In this document: one piece after another, positions 19,859 to 36,464 of the stretch
How the letters are laid out: each line of letters opens with the position of its first letter
Position numbering within the stretch: the first letter of the stretch is position 1
Source: Lyophyllum atratum
Taxonomy: Eukaryota > Basidiomycota > Agaricomycetes > Agaricales > Lyophyllaceae
Assembly: GCA_014905825.1 (NCBI GenBank)
Contig: JACGCN010000013.1
Location: 1,302,001-1,366,000 of the forward strand
Length of the DNA stretch: 64,000 nucleotides
Direction of reading: 5' to 3'
Notes under the pieces: generated by a model
Told to the model about the DNA's origin: nothing
Seen by the model: the letters and a program-made list of their open reading frames with translations, nothing else
Databases searched by the model: none
Position numbers and translations under genes: made by a program

Positions 19859-21563
19859 ATGAGCTCGTCATACCCGATCCTGCCCTCACGGCCGTCTGCG
19901 CCACACATACCCACCAGCTGCTCAAATCCAGCTTGCGCCACACAGCTCGAATTCCTAGTCCCCGTACCCTTTCCCCGTCCCGGCACACTTCTCCAAATCC
20001 GGTGTTTCTCGTGCCAAACTATCATCTCACATGCGTTCTATCCCGGCCAGGTCGCTTCCTCCAGTGGCCGCACAGTGAACTCTTCCTCGACGAACGGAGG
20101 GCACCAGCCCTCGTCCAGCCAGGGTGGTGCAACACCCCGCCGAGGCAGGAAGATTGGGACGCAGGAGCGTCCGCTCGAGACCGGGTACTACGACATTCTG
20201 GGTGTAGCGATCGATGGCACCACAGACGACGTCAAGAAAGCCTACCGTACGCTCCTTCTTTTTCATCTCTCTCTTTCCCACTGACGGTCGACTTTCCAGG
20301 CCGCCTTGCGATCAAACATCACCCGGACAAGAACCCCGACGACCCAAACGCCGAGGAACGTTTCAAGGAGATTGCAATCGCATACCAAACGCTCTCTGAT
20401 GACACACTGCGGAAAAAATACAACGAGTTCGGCTCGAAGGAAAGTGCACCCGAGGGCGGCTTCGTTGATCCTGAGGAGGTCTTTGGGGCAATCTTCGGCG
20501 GAGAACGATTCACAGGAATCATCGGCAACATTAGCCTCGCGCGGGACATGAAGGCCGCGTTACAGGAGGCAGAAGAAGCAGAAGGTGGAGATGACTCGAA
20601 GCGGCTGCGGGACGCGAAGGGGCGGGAAATCCTTAGTGAGGAGGAAAAGGCACAGAAGGATGAGCGCGAGCGCAAGAAGGCTGCAGAGGTGCATACTCGT
20701 CTTCTGCTCATAGATGATGACGGATACTGACAGCGAGGACAGAAAGCGGAAGTGCGCAAGGAGCGAGTCCAGAAGCTGGTTGAAAATCTAGAGCGTAAAC
20801 TAGGCATCTTTACCGAATCGGCGACTGGGCCCAACGATCCAGATGTTACCAACAGTTGGCGAACGATATGTGAGCTTGAGGCTGAGTGCGTAGTCTCCCT
20901 GTCGTGTGCCAACTACATCCTGATCAGCTTTGTTCTCTCAGGGAGCTCAAACGCGAATCCTATGGCGTCGAACTATTACATGCTGTGGGCTTTGTATACT
21001 CTGCCAAAGCGAAACACTTCCTCGCAACGAACCAAACTCTATTCGGTGTTGGCGGGTGGCTCCATAACGTCCAGGGCAAATACCACGTCTTCAGTGAAAC
21101 GTGCGCCCTCCTCCCACCCTACTTTATTCGCCATTGACCCCTCACATAGTGTGTCGACCTTGCGATCAGCAATTGAGCTGAAAGCTGTGTTTGACCAGAT
21201 CCAAGCGGCCGAAAAGGCAGGAAATCTGAGTCCAGAAGAGAAGAAGAAGCTCGAGGAGCAGGCTGCGGAGAAAGGGCTGCAGGCGTTGTTCAAGGTGTGC
21301 ACTCCCCGTCATCTTTCCCTCGGCCTTTGCTCACACCCAGACAGGGAACGAAGCTCGAAATTGAGTCTGTCCTGCGCGAGACTTGCGATAGGATATTAGA
21401 AGACCCCAACGTCACCCGCGAGAAGGCACAACTGCGTGCAGTCGCGCTGCAGATCCTGGGCGAGGCCTTTTTATCTGCCCGCAAGGACGAACAGGCGCAG
21501 ACTGATGACAGCGAGTATGTCAGAGTCGAGACGAAGAATAGCCGTGCACGGGAGAACCGATAG
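19859..21563 (+). CDS. DnaJ (Hsp40) co-chaperone with DnaJ-X C-terminal domain, Caj1-like
   Basis: Six exons (19859-20246, 20300-20688, 20743-20885, 20942-21100, 21150-21294, 21345-21563) join in frame, encoding 480 residues. The J-domain (about 112-175) has [20 protein letters not shown], then the Hsp70-stimulating HPD in IKHHPDKNP across the first intron, then RKKYNEFG. A charged coiled region follows, and the C-terminal half ([40 protein letters not shown]) matches the DnaJ-X domain of Caj1/Djp1-type proteins. The N-terminus carries two C-x4-C / C-x2-C pairs (CSNPAC, CFSC), a possible small zinc ribbon ahead of the J-domain. The protein should recruit and stimulate cytosolic Hsp70; a peroxisomal or membrane role as in Djp1 is only inferred. 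Confidence 0.93.
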
Positions 21564-21799
21564 AAACCCTTGCCCGCTCGTTGTCTGCGTTACCTACTCA
21601 ACTTTGGAGATAATCACCCTCAACGTTATCATCCCTTACTGACTCGCTCAGTCTCATGCATGCATCACATCGCCCAGCTCACTCCAGTAGAACTCACGAC
21701 CTCACATAATGTAAGATCCTTGCACTTGTACTCCATAATCAGCCAGCATTGCATATATACACGCGCTTCTACATTCGTTCCTTCCATCCCTCTTAGCTG

Positions 21800-23478
21800 C
21801 TACGATGTCGAGTCGGGCTGGTTCTTCACCAGCTCCTCTGCGGCCTGCGCCAGTTCGGGCGCAGCGGCATCTTCAGAAGCGACGACATCCCCGACTGCAT
21901 CGGCGCTACCCAAGATGGGCTTCGCGTTCTTTCCCTTACCAGGCGGGGGCGGGTGGTAAACCTTCTCCTAAAACATGGAAATTCAGCAACGACATCACAA
22001 GGTAGCAAATACCCGACAAACCTTTTTCTTCTTCTTTTCTGGCTTCGCGTTCGGGTCTGGGTACGCCGACCTCTCGATCTTCTGCCACTCCTCATTCTCC
22101 TCGAACGATTTCCTTATCGGGTCCAGCAAGTTATTTATCGCAGCCGCCACCGCAGTCTTCAAATCCTTCGGGTACAGCTTCATCTCCTTGAAATCCTGCT
22201 TCAACTGCGCAAACGACGCATAATGCGTCGACCCCCCGTACTTCTCATCCCTCTCCACACTAAACACCGTCCCCTCCGGCGCACCCGGCGCAACGAACGG
22301 CTTCTGGTCGCCCGTGCCCTGCTCCAAGACCTCATCTCCCGCGAGGTGCGCGAGGCGGAGCTCGCTGATAGGGATCAAGACGGCCTCAATGAAGGCGAGT
22401 ACGCCGTTCTCCTCGGTGTTCCCCGGCTCGCAGAACGCGAGCTTGATCTTCTTGCGCACGACTTCGGGCGCGTCGAGGAAGTCGATCTTGGAGTTCGGGT
22501 CCGAGGACGACATCTTGCCGCCCGCGAGGCCGGGGACCATCGCGTTCATCAGATGTGCGCGTTTGCGGTAGCCGAGGCGCGGGAGGTAGAGCTCTGCGAA
22601 GGTGAAGATTTTGCGCTGCCAAGTTGGGGGTCGTTACGAGGGTGGATGATGGGAAGGGCAGGGGGACTCACTTGGTCGACGCCACCGAACTGGAAATCAA
22701 CGTCAAGGTACTGCTCGTCGAGCGCCTGGAGGCCGGGGTAGAGCAGCCCGCTGAGGAGGGGGCTCTCGACTTGTTTTACGACCTCCGCACCGGCCTTCTT
22801 CGCGTCGTGCTCGGACACGGTCGCGCAGAGTTTGTAGTTGTCCATGTTGTACTCCTTGCTGAGCTGGTACGAAGAGCCTTCGATGAAGTGCAGCTTGGAA
22901 GTTGGTATTCCGAGGGAGGTGAAGACCGCGAGCAAGATGTACTGGTAGTATTTCGTGCGGTGCGCGACAAGTTCGATAGGGGCTTTGAGATTGTCGAGGA
23001 AGGCGTGTACGTCTGATGTAGGCTGTTAGATGCCCGAGATGCAACAGTGGGACAAAATTCCGATGTGGACTTGCCTGCCAGCAGAATTTTAACCTATGAA
23101 TAACAACTTTTAGCATGTGGAGCAGGGTGAATCTGAGAGATCTAGAACAAGGATGTGGTACTCACCTCGACGCCCGCGCGCAAGAAATCAGCGATCTTCG
23201 TCAGAGCGACAAAGTACCCGATGTGTGCTATTCAACATGCTTCAATACACGATCAGCCTGAACCTACACAAAGCACTCACGCCTTCCAGTAGGTGCCGTT
23301 CCTATATTCCGCAACCACAGTAAGACTCAGATGTAACTCAGAGAGATGGATACGCGCCCCAGTAGCATTTCGGCGCCCGTCCCTCTGCGAGGATCGCCTT
23401 GATAGAGTCGCCCCCAAGCACTTCCTGCAACCTCCGCGTGATGAGCTCGTATCTCTCGTCCGCGGTCTGTGCTGCCAT
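21800..23478 (-). CDS. TYS1: Tyrosine--tRNA ligase, cytoplasmic
   Basis: A multi-exon class I aminoacyl-tRNA synthetase that charges tRNA-Tyr. The N-terminus [20 protein letters not shown] leads to [14 protein letters not shown] and, across introns, the HIGH-type signature HIGY in [19 protein letters not shown]. Downstream come [10 protein letters not shown], the specificity-region block [20 protein letters not shown], and the second class I signature KMSSS in [17 protein letters not shown]. The C-terminus is short (Lys-rich KPEKKKKK, then an acidic Ala/Glu tail), as in yeast, and lacks the EMAP-II module of animal enzymes. Introns lie near 23239-23353, 23020-23165, 22620-22672 and 21958-22014, among others. 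It is convergent with the DnaJ gene, about 235 bp apart. Nothing appears broken. Confidence 0.95.
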
Positions 23479-24613
23479 CGTCGTGGTCGTCGATGCAGAG
23501 ACGGACGAAGGCAAATTTTATGATCTATATAGGATCGTGAGGTGAGTCAGATCGACAACATAATCTCGATCTCTGTTGCGCATTTGCTTTAGATATAAAC
23601 AACGCCACGTTTTGTCCGGCATTCAACCGCAATTCAGACATGTACTATGCAGAAAATCGTGCGCCTCTGCTATAGCTTTATCCGGACCTTGTGCTGAATA
23701 TCGCCAAAGTTTGCGCCAGAGAGCTGCACACAGAGCTCATACCTCTCGGCGAAGGCGCCCGCCCACGATCTCAGTGCAAGTTCAACGTAAATCACCAGTT
23801 TGTCACCAGTAACCAACCAGTAACGACCTGCACCTGCATGCATGATGAGGACGCGTGCCGCTAGAGCTAGTATTAGAGCTAGTATTAGTGCCCCAAATAG
23901 ATAATCTCGATCGTCGAGACGACTTGACCAAGGCTAGTAGGCTCGTTGGAACTAACAAAGGGAATTGACGGGTTAGCTCTCCCCCGTTCGTATTCTAAGG
24001 ATATTCGTCGAGTGATTGATAGCGCACGAATGCCACGACTGGAGGGGCCCCGACGCTCATTCCGTTCGAACGAAAATTGGTTGGCGGCGGCGCTTTTATG
24101 ACATGAAATAGTTACAGACGTACCTCACATTCCGGAGACAGGCATGTTTCAGTTTTATGGCCTCGTCGCGTCTAGTAACTTAGTCGATACATTGACTGCG
24201 GTTGTGCGTTAGCTTCTTTTCTGATCTCCGGACAGGTCTAACCCATCATAACATACCATTGTATCTCAGCGTTTGTGTAGTTGACCAAGATTTCATCTGC
24301 TTCCTTGTACGTGGCAGCGCTCCAGGACCAGCACGTAGTTAATGAGAAATGGTTGATGAGAGAACGGAGCGTGCTGGTACAGTCGAAATCAAACGGATGA
24401 TCGGGCTCGCCCCAGCAGTATGAGACATCGCAGAGCCGTCCCGCCCTCATACATGACCCATCTTCAGCGTATAAAGAAATGTACATTCACTGATCAATAT
24501 GCAGGCATGAGGCGCCAATACAGCGTCACGAGTCAAATAAGCAAGCCAAAGAAAAACAGGTCGTTATCACTCATCAGGTATCATGGTCAACCAAGCCTAC
24601 ATAACATGACCGC
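23479..24613. other. Intergenic, no firmly supported gene
   Basis: About 1.1 kb upstream of the synthetase and downstream of the sugar porter. A minus-strand open frame of 82 codons (24238-24486) with ATG and several Trp/Cys residues is the only candidate; no homology or splice support was seen. Confidence 0.45.
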
Positions 24614-27133
<2,520 letters not shown>

Positions 27134-28156
27134 TGTCGCAGAGTCGGGGTAAGCGTACTAGGTGGGAAACGAGCACCACCAACTTCTTTTAGAAAAAATT
27201 GAACTCTTTAAAGAAGGGCGGGTTTCACGGGCAGCACGGTACACCTTGGTCTACTTATTACGAAACGGTGGGTTTGGTGGCTATGGCCGGTTTGCAGGGC
27301 AGGCGAAGAGGAAGCACCAAATGTATTCGCTCTCGTGGGGCTAGAGCGGCTCTCCAAATTCAGCGCAGTGTGCACCTACACCTGATAACTTCAGTTAACT
27401 CGGAGGTGAATGGTGTGAGGATGACCAGAAGGATAGCGGGAGCCATTGTCAGCCGAACTCAGCATGTTTTCCGGGACGAAGTTGACTAGAATGGACTTAA
27501 CCAGTTCAGTCAGGGAAGGGCGGAATTACCAAATTTGGAACTAGATTATTTGTACATGTGTGACCACGATGTCCCCTTTTATACGCCGCTTGTTCAACTC
27601 GCATTGTACTGTCCTACATGTATACGGCAAACTTTTCTCGCTATAACTTTAAGCAGGACTGTTTTCTCAATCATAAGGCTTCTGGTATGGCCATCGGCGT
27701 CAAAGCCCCATCCAGGCTCAAGTATTGCCATTTCTCCTCCCCTCACGACTCAGCGTGGCCGAGACCGACGCAATGACCCATATCTGGGTCATTTGCCGCC
27801 TCCCCAACGACGCGCCAGCACTTCTGGATCCGATTAAGCCAAAATTGACCCTCTGTATGGTCTCATACTAGGGAAGGTCGCAGGCGAGCAAGGTCTTAGT
27901 ACGTAAAGCCATGGTAGGTACTACTAGGTCGACTTTTGTTTATATTAAAATTACAGTGATTTATTAGTTCAGAGGATCAAGGTATCGATCTGTTCACAAA
28001 AGCCGCTTTCTGCGCAGTACTAGCGGATTTTGCGGAAGCGAGGAAGACAGCCTGGTGCATGCATACGATTTGGGATGAAACAACCTGATCACCTATTCTC
28101 GCGTGATTTCACAAGTAAGTTGTCGCTACTCCGATCTGCCACATACCAAAGGACGG
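27134..28156. other. Intergenic, no supported gene
   Basis: About 1 kb between the sugar-porter start and the helicase relic. Short frames only; it holds the porter promoter. Confidence 0.5.
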
Positions 28157-29935
28157 ATGGTGGCGTGCACACAGCCAACTTGAAGGCGAATAGCTGCCAT
28201 GCCGATCGCGAGATGTATTGCAGAGGAGATGGATATCCAGCTTGAGCGAGCCTGGGCTATACTGGTTTACTCAATTTTTCGATTCGAGGATATGTTCCAA
28301 GCGCGGTACCACAATTTTCGGTACATCACAATCTACTCCTCCGTGAAGCCACAAACATTCCGGATCTCCTCTCTGTAGTCCACAATCATCCTCGACGAAG
28401 CGCAGGAACGCATGCTGGCCACTGACTACCTCATGGCGTTCCTTACGACCCTTGCAAAGCCGCGGAGTGAACTCACCATCATCATCATATCCGCGAAACT
28501 CGACACCAATTCGACACGCTCAAGTTACGGAAGTACTCCGAGTTTACGTTGAAAGGCGCAGCACCGGTCTTCAAGGTCCCTGGACGCATACACCCCACCG
28601 AGGTCCACTACACAACTAAGCGCGAACCCGATTAAGACGAGGCTGCCATCCGCCGTGATACACTGCAGAGAAGAGCCTGGCGACAGCCCTCGACAGCCTT
28701 CTCTTTCTGGCGGGGAGGAGGAGATAGACGATTTGTCGCAAGATCAAGCTCGAGGCGGATGACCTTGTCAACCAAAACCCGGACTCAGCAGGCGTCCCTC
28801 CTGCACATATCACTGTATTCCTCGACTCCTTACCCAGGAATAGTGCAGTCTGGCTGGGTCAATGCGGGCTTCATATACGCCAATGCGTGCTCTAGAGCAG
28901 CTCTCAATAATCCTGCTGCGCTTGAAGATGATGGCAATCTCGCAACGTGAATCTCCGCTCGTTCATCAGGTATGCCTTCTCCTGTTTCCTACGTACCCGG
29001 AATTGACGGAGCTTTTTCAGTCTTCGAAGATGCACACCTTGATTAGTGACATATAAGATGATCGCTTCTCCCATGTCTCGTACGTCATAGTATTTTCCGT
29101 GTGTTGCCGGAGAAACTACACTGATATATAAATCGGCTGTTTAGTGCCTACTGTCAGGATCCCACCAAGACACCAGAAGCGAGAAGCAGTCACTGCGAAT
29201 CGACTGTGTACCGTACCGTTCGCGATGGCGACCACTTGACGCTTCTAAGCGTATATAAATCATAATTCAAAAGTATGTTTTTCGTCTGCTTATGCATCGC
29301 AGAGCGTCATCGAACCCACCCACATTACACTAGACAAATACGAGACACATGACAAGAACTCGATGTGGAGACAGTCCCTTTCCCTAGGCGCATCCGTGAA
29401 GACCAATAACGTGCGTGCCCACCTGCAGGGGATCATGGCCAAGGGCCCAAGTTCGATGTCAGAGGTGTCTAATTCTCTTTCAGACGAGCGCGAACTCCGT
29501 TTCGTGATCAACGTCTGGCAATCTCTGGTCTCAAGGACAGCCAAGGTGGGACAATCCTCAGTCCAACTTCCTACACGCCTTGAGGCTGATCTGCGCCGGT
29601 GTTTTTCAGGTGGTAGCACTATACCCGTCATACATATTCGCTAACAAAGACTGAGAGTAGCTGAGAGTGGGTCGTCTTCAAGGAGTTTGCCCTGAACAGA
29701 CGTCCCCACGTCCGCGCGTTCTCCGCCGTCCAAGCCGATGTGCTATGTAAGTGCTAAGTCCTGAGCCTCACTTCCTCCACCAACTGCGGTCTCGGCTCAT
29801 TCACCCTCGCATAACTTCATCATCGCTCCATAGGCTCATCGAATACGCGACAGCTATTTTGATCTCGCGTCGTTCCCTCGTGGGCACGCGCTACAGCGCG
29901 TAGTGAGTCGACAGCGGTCCCGACGAACGAAAAGG
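28157..29935 (+). pseudogene. DEAH-box RNA helicase relic (Prp43/DHX15-like)
   Basis: Blocks of a Prp43-type helicase occur in the right order on one strand but in different frames and with stops. VACTQP then RRIAAMPIARC (motif Ia, stop between them) is near 28157-28215. EEMDIQLE and FRFEDM follow, then ILDEAQERMLATD (motif II, DEAH changed to DEAQ) near 28390. ISAKLD stands for motif III (SATLD), then PVFKVPGRIHPTEVHYTTK, GGEEEID, and KIKLEADDLVNQNPDSAG near 28750. Further on come GDHLTLLSVY near 29230, NNVRAHLQGIM near 29410, VVFKEFALN near 29680, and YFDLASFPRGHALQRV near 29855. The functional protein (spliceosome disassembly and ribosome biogenesis helicase) cannot be made. The relic lies between the two inverted sugar-porter paralogues. 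Confidence 0.85.
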
Positions 29936-31388
29936 AGAGGCATAAGGAAGTAGAAGGCGTTCGCTGGCAAACGTCATTAGCTGGTTCAAACTTATAGCGG
30001 CAGCTTTAACGGTATGATCCCTCGAGTTTGCTTGAAAACGCGGCTGAGTGTATTTCCCAGGTTCGGATGTAGATCATTCTGATTTGATTTTGGTAACAGT
30101 TCACCCCGCCCCCGCCTCCACCCACCTGCACGTCGCATGGTATCGGTAACTATTAACCGCCCCTATCTCCGGCATGTCGAACGGCGTAACCCCCTCCCCC
30201 GCCTCCCCCGCCTCCCGCTCCCTTCCCCTCACTTCTCCTTCACTCCCTTCCCCACTATCGGGAAAAACAGTCCCCACGATGACTTGTCATGCCTCCACCG
30301 TTTCCAAAAAAAAGGATATCGTCATCCTCATTAGTCTTACTGATCGACTTGTCGATCGTCAGTGTCGTCACGAGGCACTAAGGCGGAGAATGACGTCCAA
30401 CTCTATTTGTTTCTGTGCCTCTTTTTTTCTCTGCTTGTTTGCAAATTGCGCGGCGGCAAAATGAAGCGCGATGGCAACCCGTGTCATTTATCTTCAAGGC
30501 ACACATGTCTCTCAGCCACAACTCTTGCACCCCACCGGTACCCTATCGTGCGCTTCATATGCATTCATTTGTGCTGGCTCTCAACTTGCTGCAGGGGTGA
30601 TGGGCAGCAATGACGCATGGAGATACACGTACCGGACTTCGTACCTCCGGAAACAAAGCCTACGAAGTCAGCCCAAGTCTCAGCACCAACGAGCTGCAAT
30701 CAAACATACCACATGCACATGCACCTTCGAAATTTGTTATTCAGCGTCAGTGATGTAATCTTCTGATATGGAAGCACGCAAAGTTTTACGACTCCAACCC
30801 TCTCCAACCCCACAATGGGTTATGCGTATCTAGACTCGAGCTAACCTTCCCTCTGCAGGGATCCAGACTCGTCCTCGTCGCGACAGGAAGCGGCGAATTT
30901 CACACTCTATATCTATGTCTCTCTCCTTGAGCGGCGGCTGAATCCTTAAAATTCCATTTTTGCGCGTGTGATGATTGCCGAGAAGGAGTTGTCTGAATTG
31001 GGGTATTTGGCAAACCAATGTTTGGTTCTTTTCCACCGAATCGGCGACGGTCCATTCCTTGCGCGCCCAAAAGACATGTTCTTCGTTCTGAATTGCGCTG
31101 CAGAACGCGCAGAACATGGAGCTCCTCCTGTCCGTCATCTCCAGGACAATCCATCTCGATCCATGCAGTTCCCAGGACAATCTACCTGGATCTCAGGAGA
31201 CGATCTGAGCTCCGCGCGTAACAAATGGGATTTGCTATTTCCCCATCCCCACCCTGCCCCACAACCTGACTTTGCATCCGATCCGACCATTTTTTGATAG
31301 ATCAAAAACTGCCCGCGGTTCCCTTAAAAGGTGCCCCGTCTTTGGCGGGGGTTCTTTGTGCTCTCTCTCTCCCTCTGACTCCGCCACG
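29936..31388. other. Intergenic, no supported gene
   Basis: About 1.45 kb up to the second sugar porter, C/T-rich in places (near 30110-30250). A 116-codon minus-strand frame (30830-31180) lacks an ATG at its start and known motifs. A small GC hairpin (CCCCGTC...GGCGGGG, about 31331-31348) precedes the porter start. Confidence 0.5.
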
Positions 31389-33896
<2,508 letters not shown>

Positions 33897-34177
33897 ACGG
33901 TTATGTACGCTCTTCGATGATACCAATGAGTGACGAAAACTTGAATGTCTTACTGTTCATTTACTTACGGATTACGCTCTGTTGGCGCTTGCGCTTGTAT
34001 ACTTAGTATTAATAACCTTTTTCACTTTCTACGCGCAGCAGGTTAAACAAGGCACGCATAATGCGGCTGTTCTGGATTGTCTCGGCGGACTGTGAGTTGT
34101 GAGACCTCGATCAAAGGGATAGACAGCAATGGCGCACCAGCAAACTCTTGGCCCTCACTCGCCTTTGCTTCTGAACG

Positions 34178-36181
34178 ATGTGCTTTCCATGGTTGCCTTG
34201 GAGCGCCGCCTCGTATCTGGATGATGACCAAAGTCGGGTAAGTGTCGTCTCTAGACGTGACAACGGTGACATTGCTGCATTTTGACGACGTCACATCTAG
34301 GGCTGCCGAATTTCCGACAGAGAATGGCCGCTAGGGCCAGACAATGTTGGCGCGTTCAGAAAACCACCTACTCGCGAAGATGCAGTCGAGTCAGCGAAGA
34401 AGCTCCTCAAAGCTCTACAATCATTCCTCGAGCGCGTTCCTCTGCATGAAGAATGTCTTGGAGATCCCGGGCTCGCCGAAATTCCTGGAGCTGCGGACGT
34501 TGTAAAAACTGCCACCGACCTCATTCAGTCATGCCAAGTAAGCCTTTCGATAGATACCAGAAATCGGCGTCGTGGCTTCTCTGATACCTGCATTTCAGGA
34601 AAACCATGCCTTATTCCAACAGGCGGAAGAGATACCGACTCGGATGAAGTCACTCGCAGAGATTCTGGAGAACACGCGGACGTCGGAGTTGACAGAGAGG
34701 AATGAACTTAGGAAGAAAATGATTGAGGAAGCCAATTCCTTAACGACGTACGATTTATGCCCCCTCGATGGTTTTTGAAACTTGAAGCGAATTCTAGCAC
34801 ATGGGACCGTGTTGAAAAAACGTTCCGCCAAATCAACTCTCAGCATTGTCGCCTTTTGGCCTTCACAAAAAGTGTCCTTGAAGACGGGTCCGAGGCCAAA
34901 GAATGTGCCTTCCCTTCCGGTGTTGCTTTCGAAAACCTCAATGTAAGACCTCTTTGGGACATGGTCGGTCACTTGGTGCTTAACCCGTCATTTTACAAGC
35001 TGCTACGCCGACTCAGATTTTCTGGACTCCAGCTTATGTCTACACAGCATGTAGACGCGTTCTATGATAGTTTTAAAATATCGATGGAACAACTTGCCGC
35101 TGCAAAGAAGGATGCGAACGCTGGCAGCCCAACGCACCTCCCACCGTTGACAGATCCCGAGTTTTCAGCTCCCTTCGCTAAGTTGGTCTTCAAAAAAGTC
35201 GGTAACCGAGTGGGAGATCCCTGGAAAACTCTCAGCAAAGATGAAGTTCAGGCCATCGTTGACGCTGGATACGGCGAGGGAGAGCACAAAGTAGAAGACG
35301 AGGATGTGTGGAGTATACTTGTACCTCTCCTTCCTTACCATCCGATGCGCACCTCCTCATACTTGCAATCGTTGTAGACCACTCATCATCTGAAAAAATG
35401 GCGTCAAGCTTTCAGCACGGCTGCCACGGACACCGTCAAGGAATACTTTGTTGACTTGGACCGCGATCGCTCTACGGACAAAGACAAAATCAAGCAGACT
35501 GTGGCGGAAATGCTTGAGTGGGAAGAGGAGGACGGCAAGTCAGGGTCTTTCTATTGGGACTGTGAGGAAGAGGGCGGAAGTGCGTGTCAAGAGGTATGTC
35601 ATATTGTCAATATTCTATGCCAATGCCGAAGAAACCACATCCCAGGTTCCATTTAGGTCACAATTCGTGCTTCGCACGCTCGCGCTCGCGCACTACCATG
35701 CGATCGATGAATATCCGAGAATATGGGACGATAAACCGCCGTTTGGGGCGTTGATACTGGCCATACAAGCGGTGCGCCAGGTCTTGTACGCTCATAGTAC
35801 TGCGGCTCATGATAAATATAGGTTGAGCACGCACTCAGAGCCTGGGAATCAGGTGCCTTCATCGAAAGATATGGCTTCTCAGCGCAGTTCTACGGCGAAC
35901 ATCTGACCGACAGTGAAAGCTCGATGGGGGCACCCAGCGCAGTGCAGTCCAATAAACCAATGACACAATACACGCCGACGATGGAGAAATTCGAGGAGGT
36001 AAATTGGCACGATATCTTTTTGAAAGTTGCCGGATTCCTCGACCTCCGCCAGTTGGAGGAACATAAAGGAACGGAATGCGCCCCATCATCGGACGGTAGT
36101 GTTGTAGTGGTGGAGGCGAATCGACTGGAGGAGGATGGTGAATATCTGGATCTCCTAGCCTCAGACTCGAACGACCTCTGA
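34178..36181 (+). CDS. Protein of unknown function, lineage-specific
   Basis: A multi-exon gene that I do not recognise. Supported exons: 34178-34237, 34301-34537, 34599-34747, then 34798 onwards. The 3' exons end at 36181. Blocks include FLERVPLHEECLGDPGLAEI, TWDRVEKTFRQINSQHCRLL, DVWSILVPLLPYHPMRTSSY, EYFVDLDRDRSTDKDKIKQT, GSFYWDCEEEG, and FRSQFVLRTLALAHYHAIDE with IWDDKPPFGALILAIQAV, ending in an acidic tail (EANRLEEDGEYLDLLASDSN). There is no signal peptide or membrane segment. The start ATG at 34178 gives a good splice into exon 2; the joins around 34945-35000, 35370-35400, 35595-35650 and 35780-35850 remain uncertain. It resembles large families of orphan proteins found in mushroom genomes. 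Confidence 0.6.
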
Positions 36182-36464
36182 ATCGACATCATCTGCGCTT
36201 GATCTGCGCCATCCAAACAGGAGAGTACCTGGCTAATAAAGTCTTGTGTTTAAGGTGTTGATAATATCGTGATGCAGTGTGTGGATGGTCGAGGCTCATT
36301 AGATATCCAGATTTCGTGCTGGTGGGGACGGCTTATCATCTGTCGCAAGTCACGTGAAATCTGAATTTGACGATATTCAAAATCAAACCGATCAAAATCA
36401 AAAAGAGCAGCATCTTTCAGCACCTCTTCCTTTCCCTTACCTGTCGTACCTCCCGCTTCTACAG

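Noticed and set aside
24238..24486. 82-codon minus-strand frame with ATG, Trp- and Cys-containing
   Set aside because: No signal peptide, domain or codon-use support; could be a fragment but not defensible.
30830..31180. 116-codon minus-strand frame
   Set aside because: No ATG at the frame start and no recognised motif; overlaps the likely promoter of the second sugar porter.
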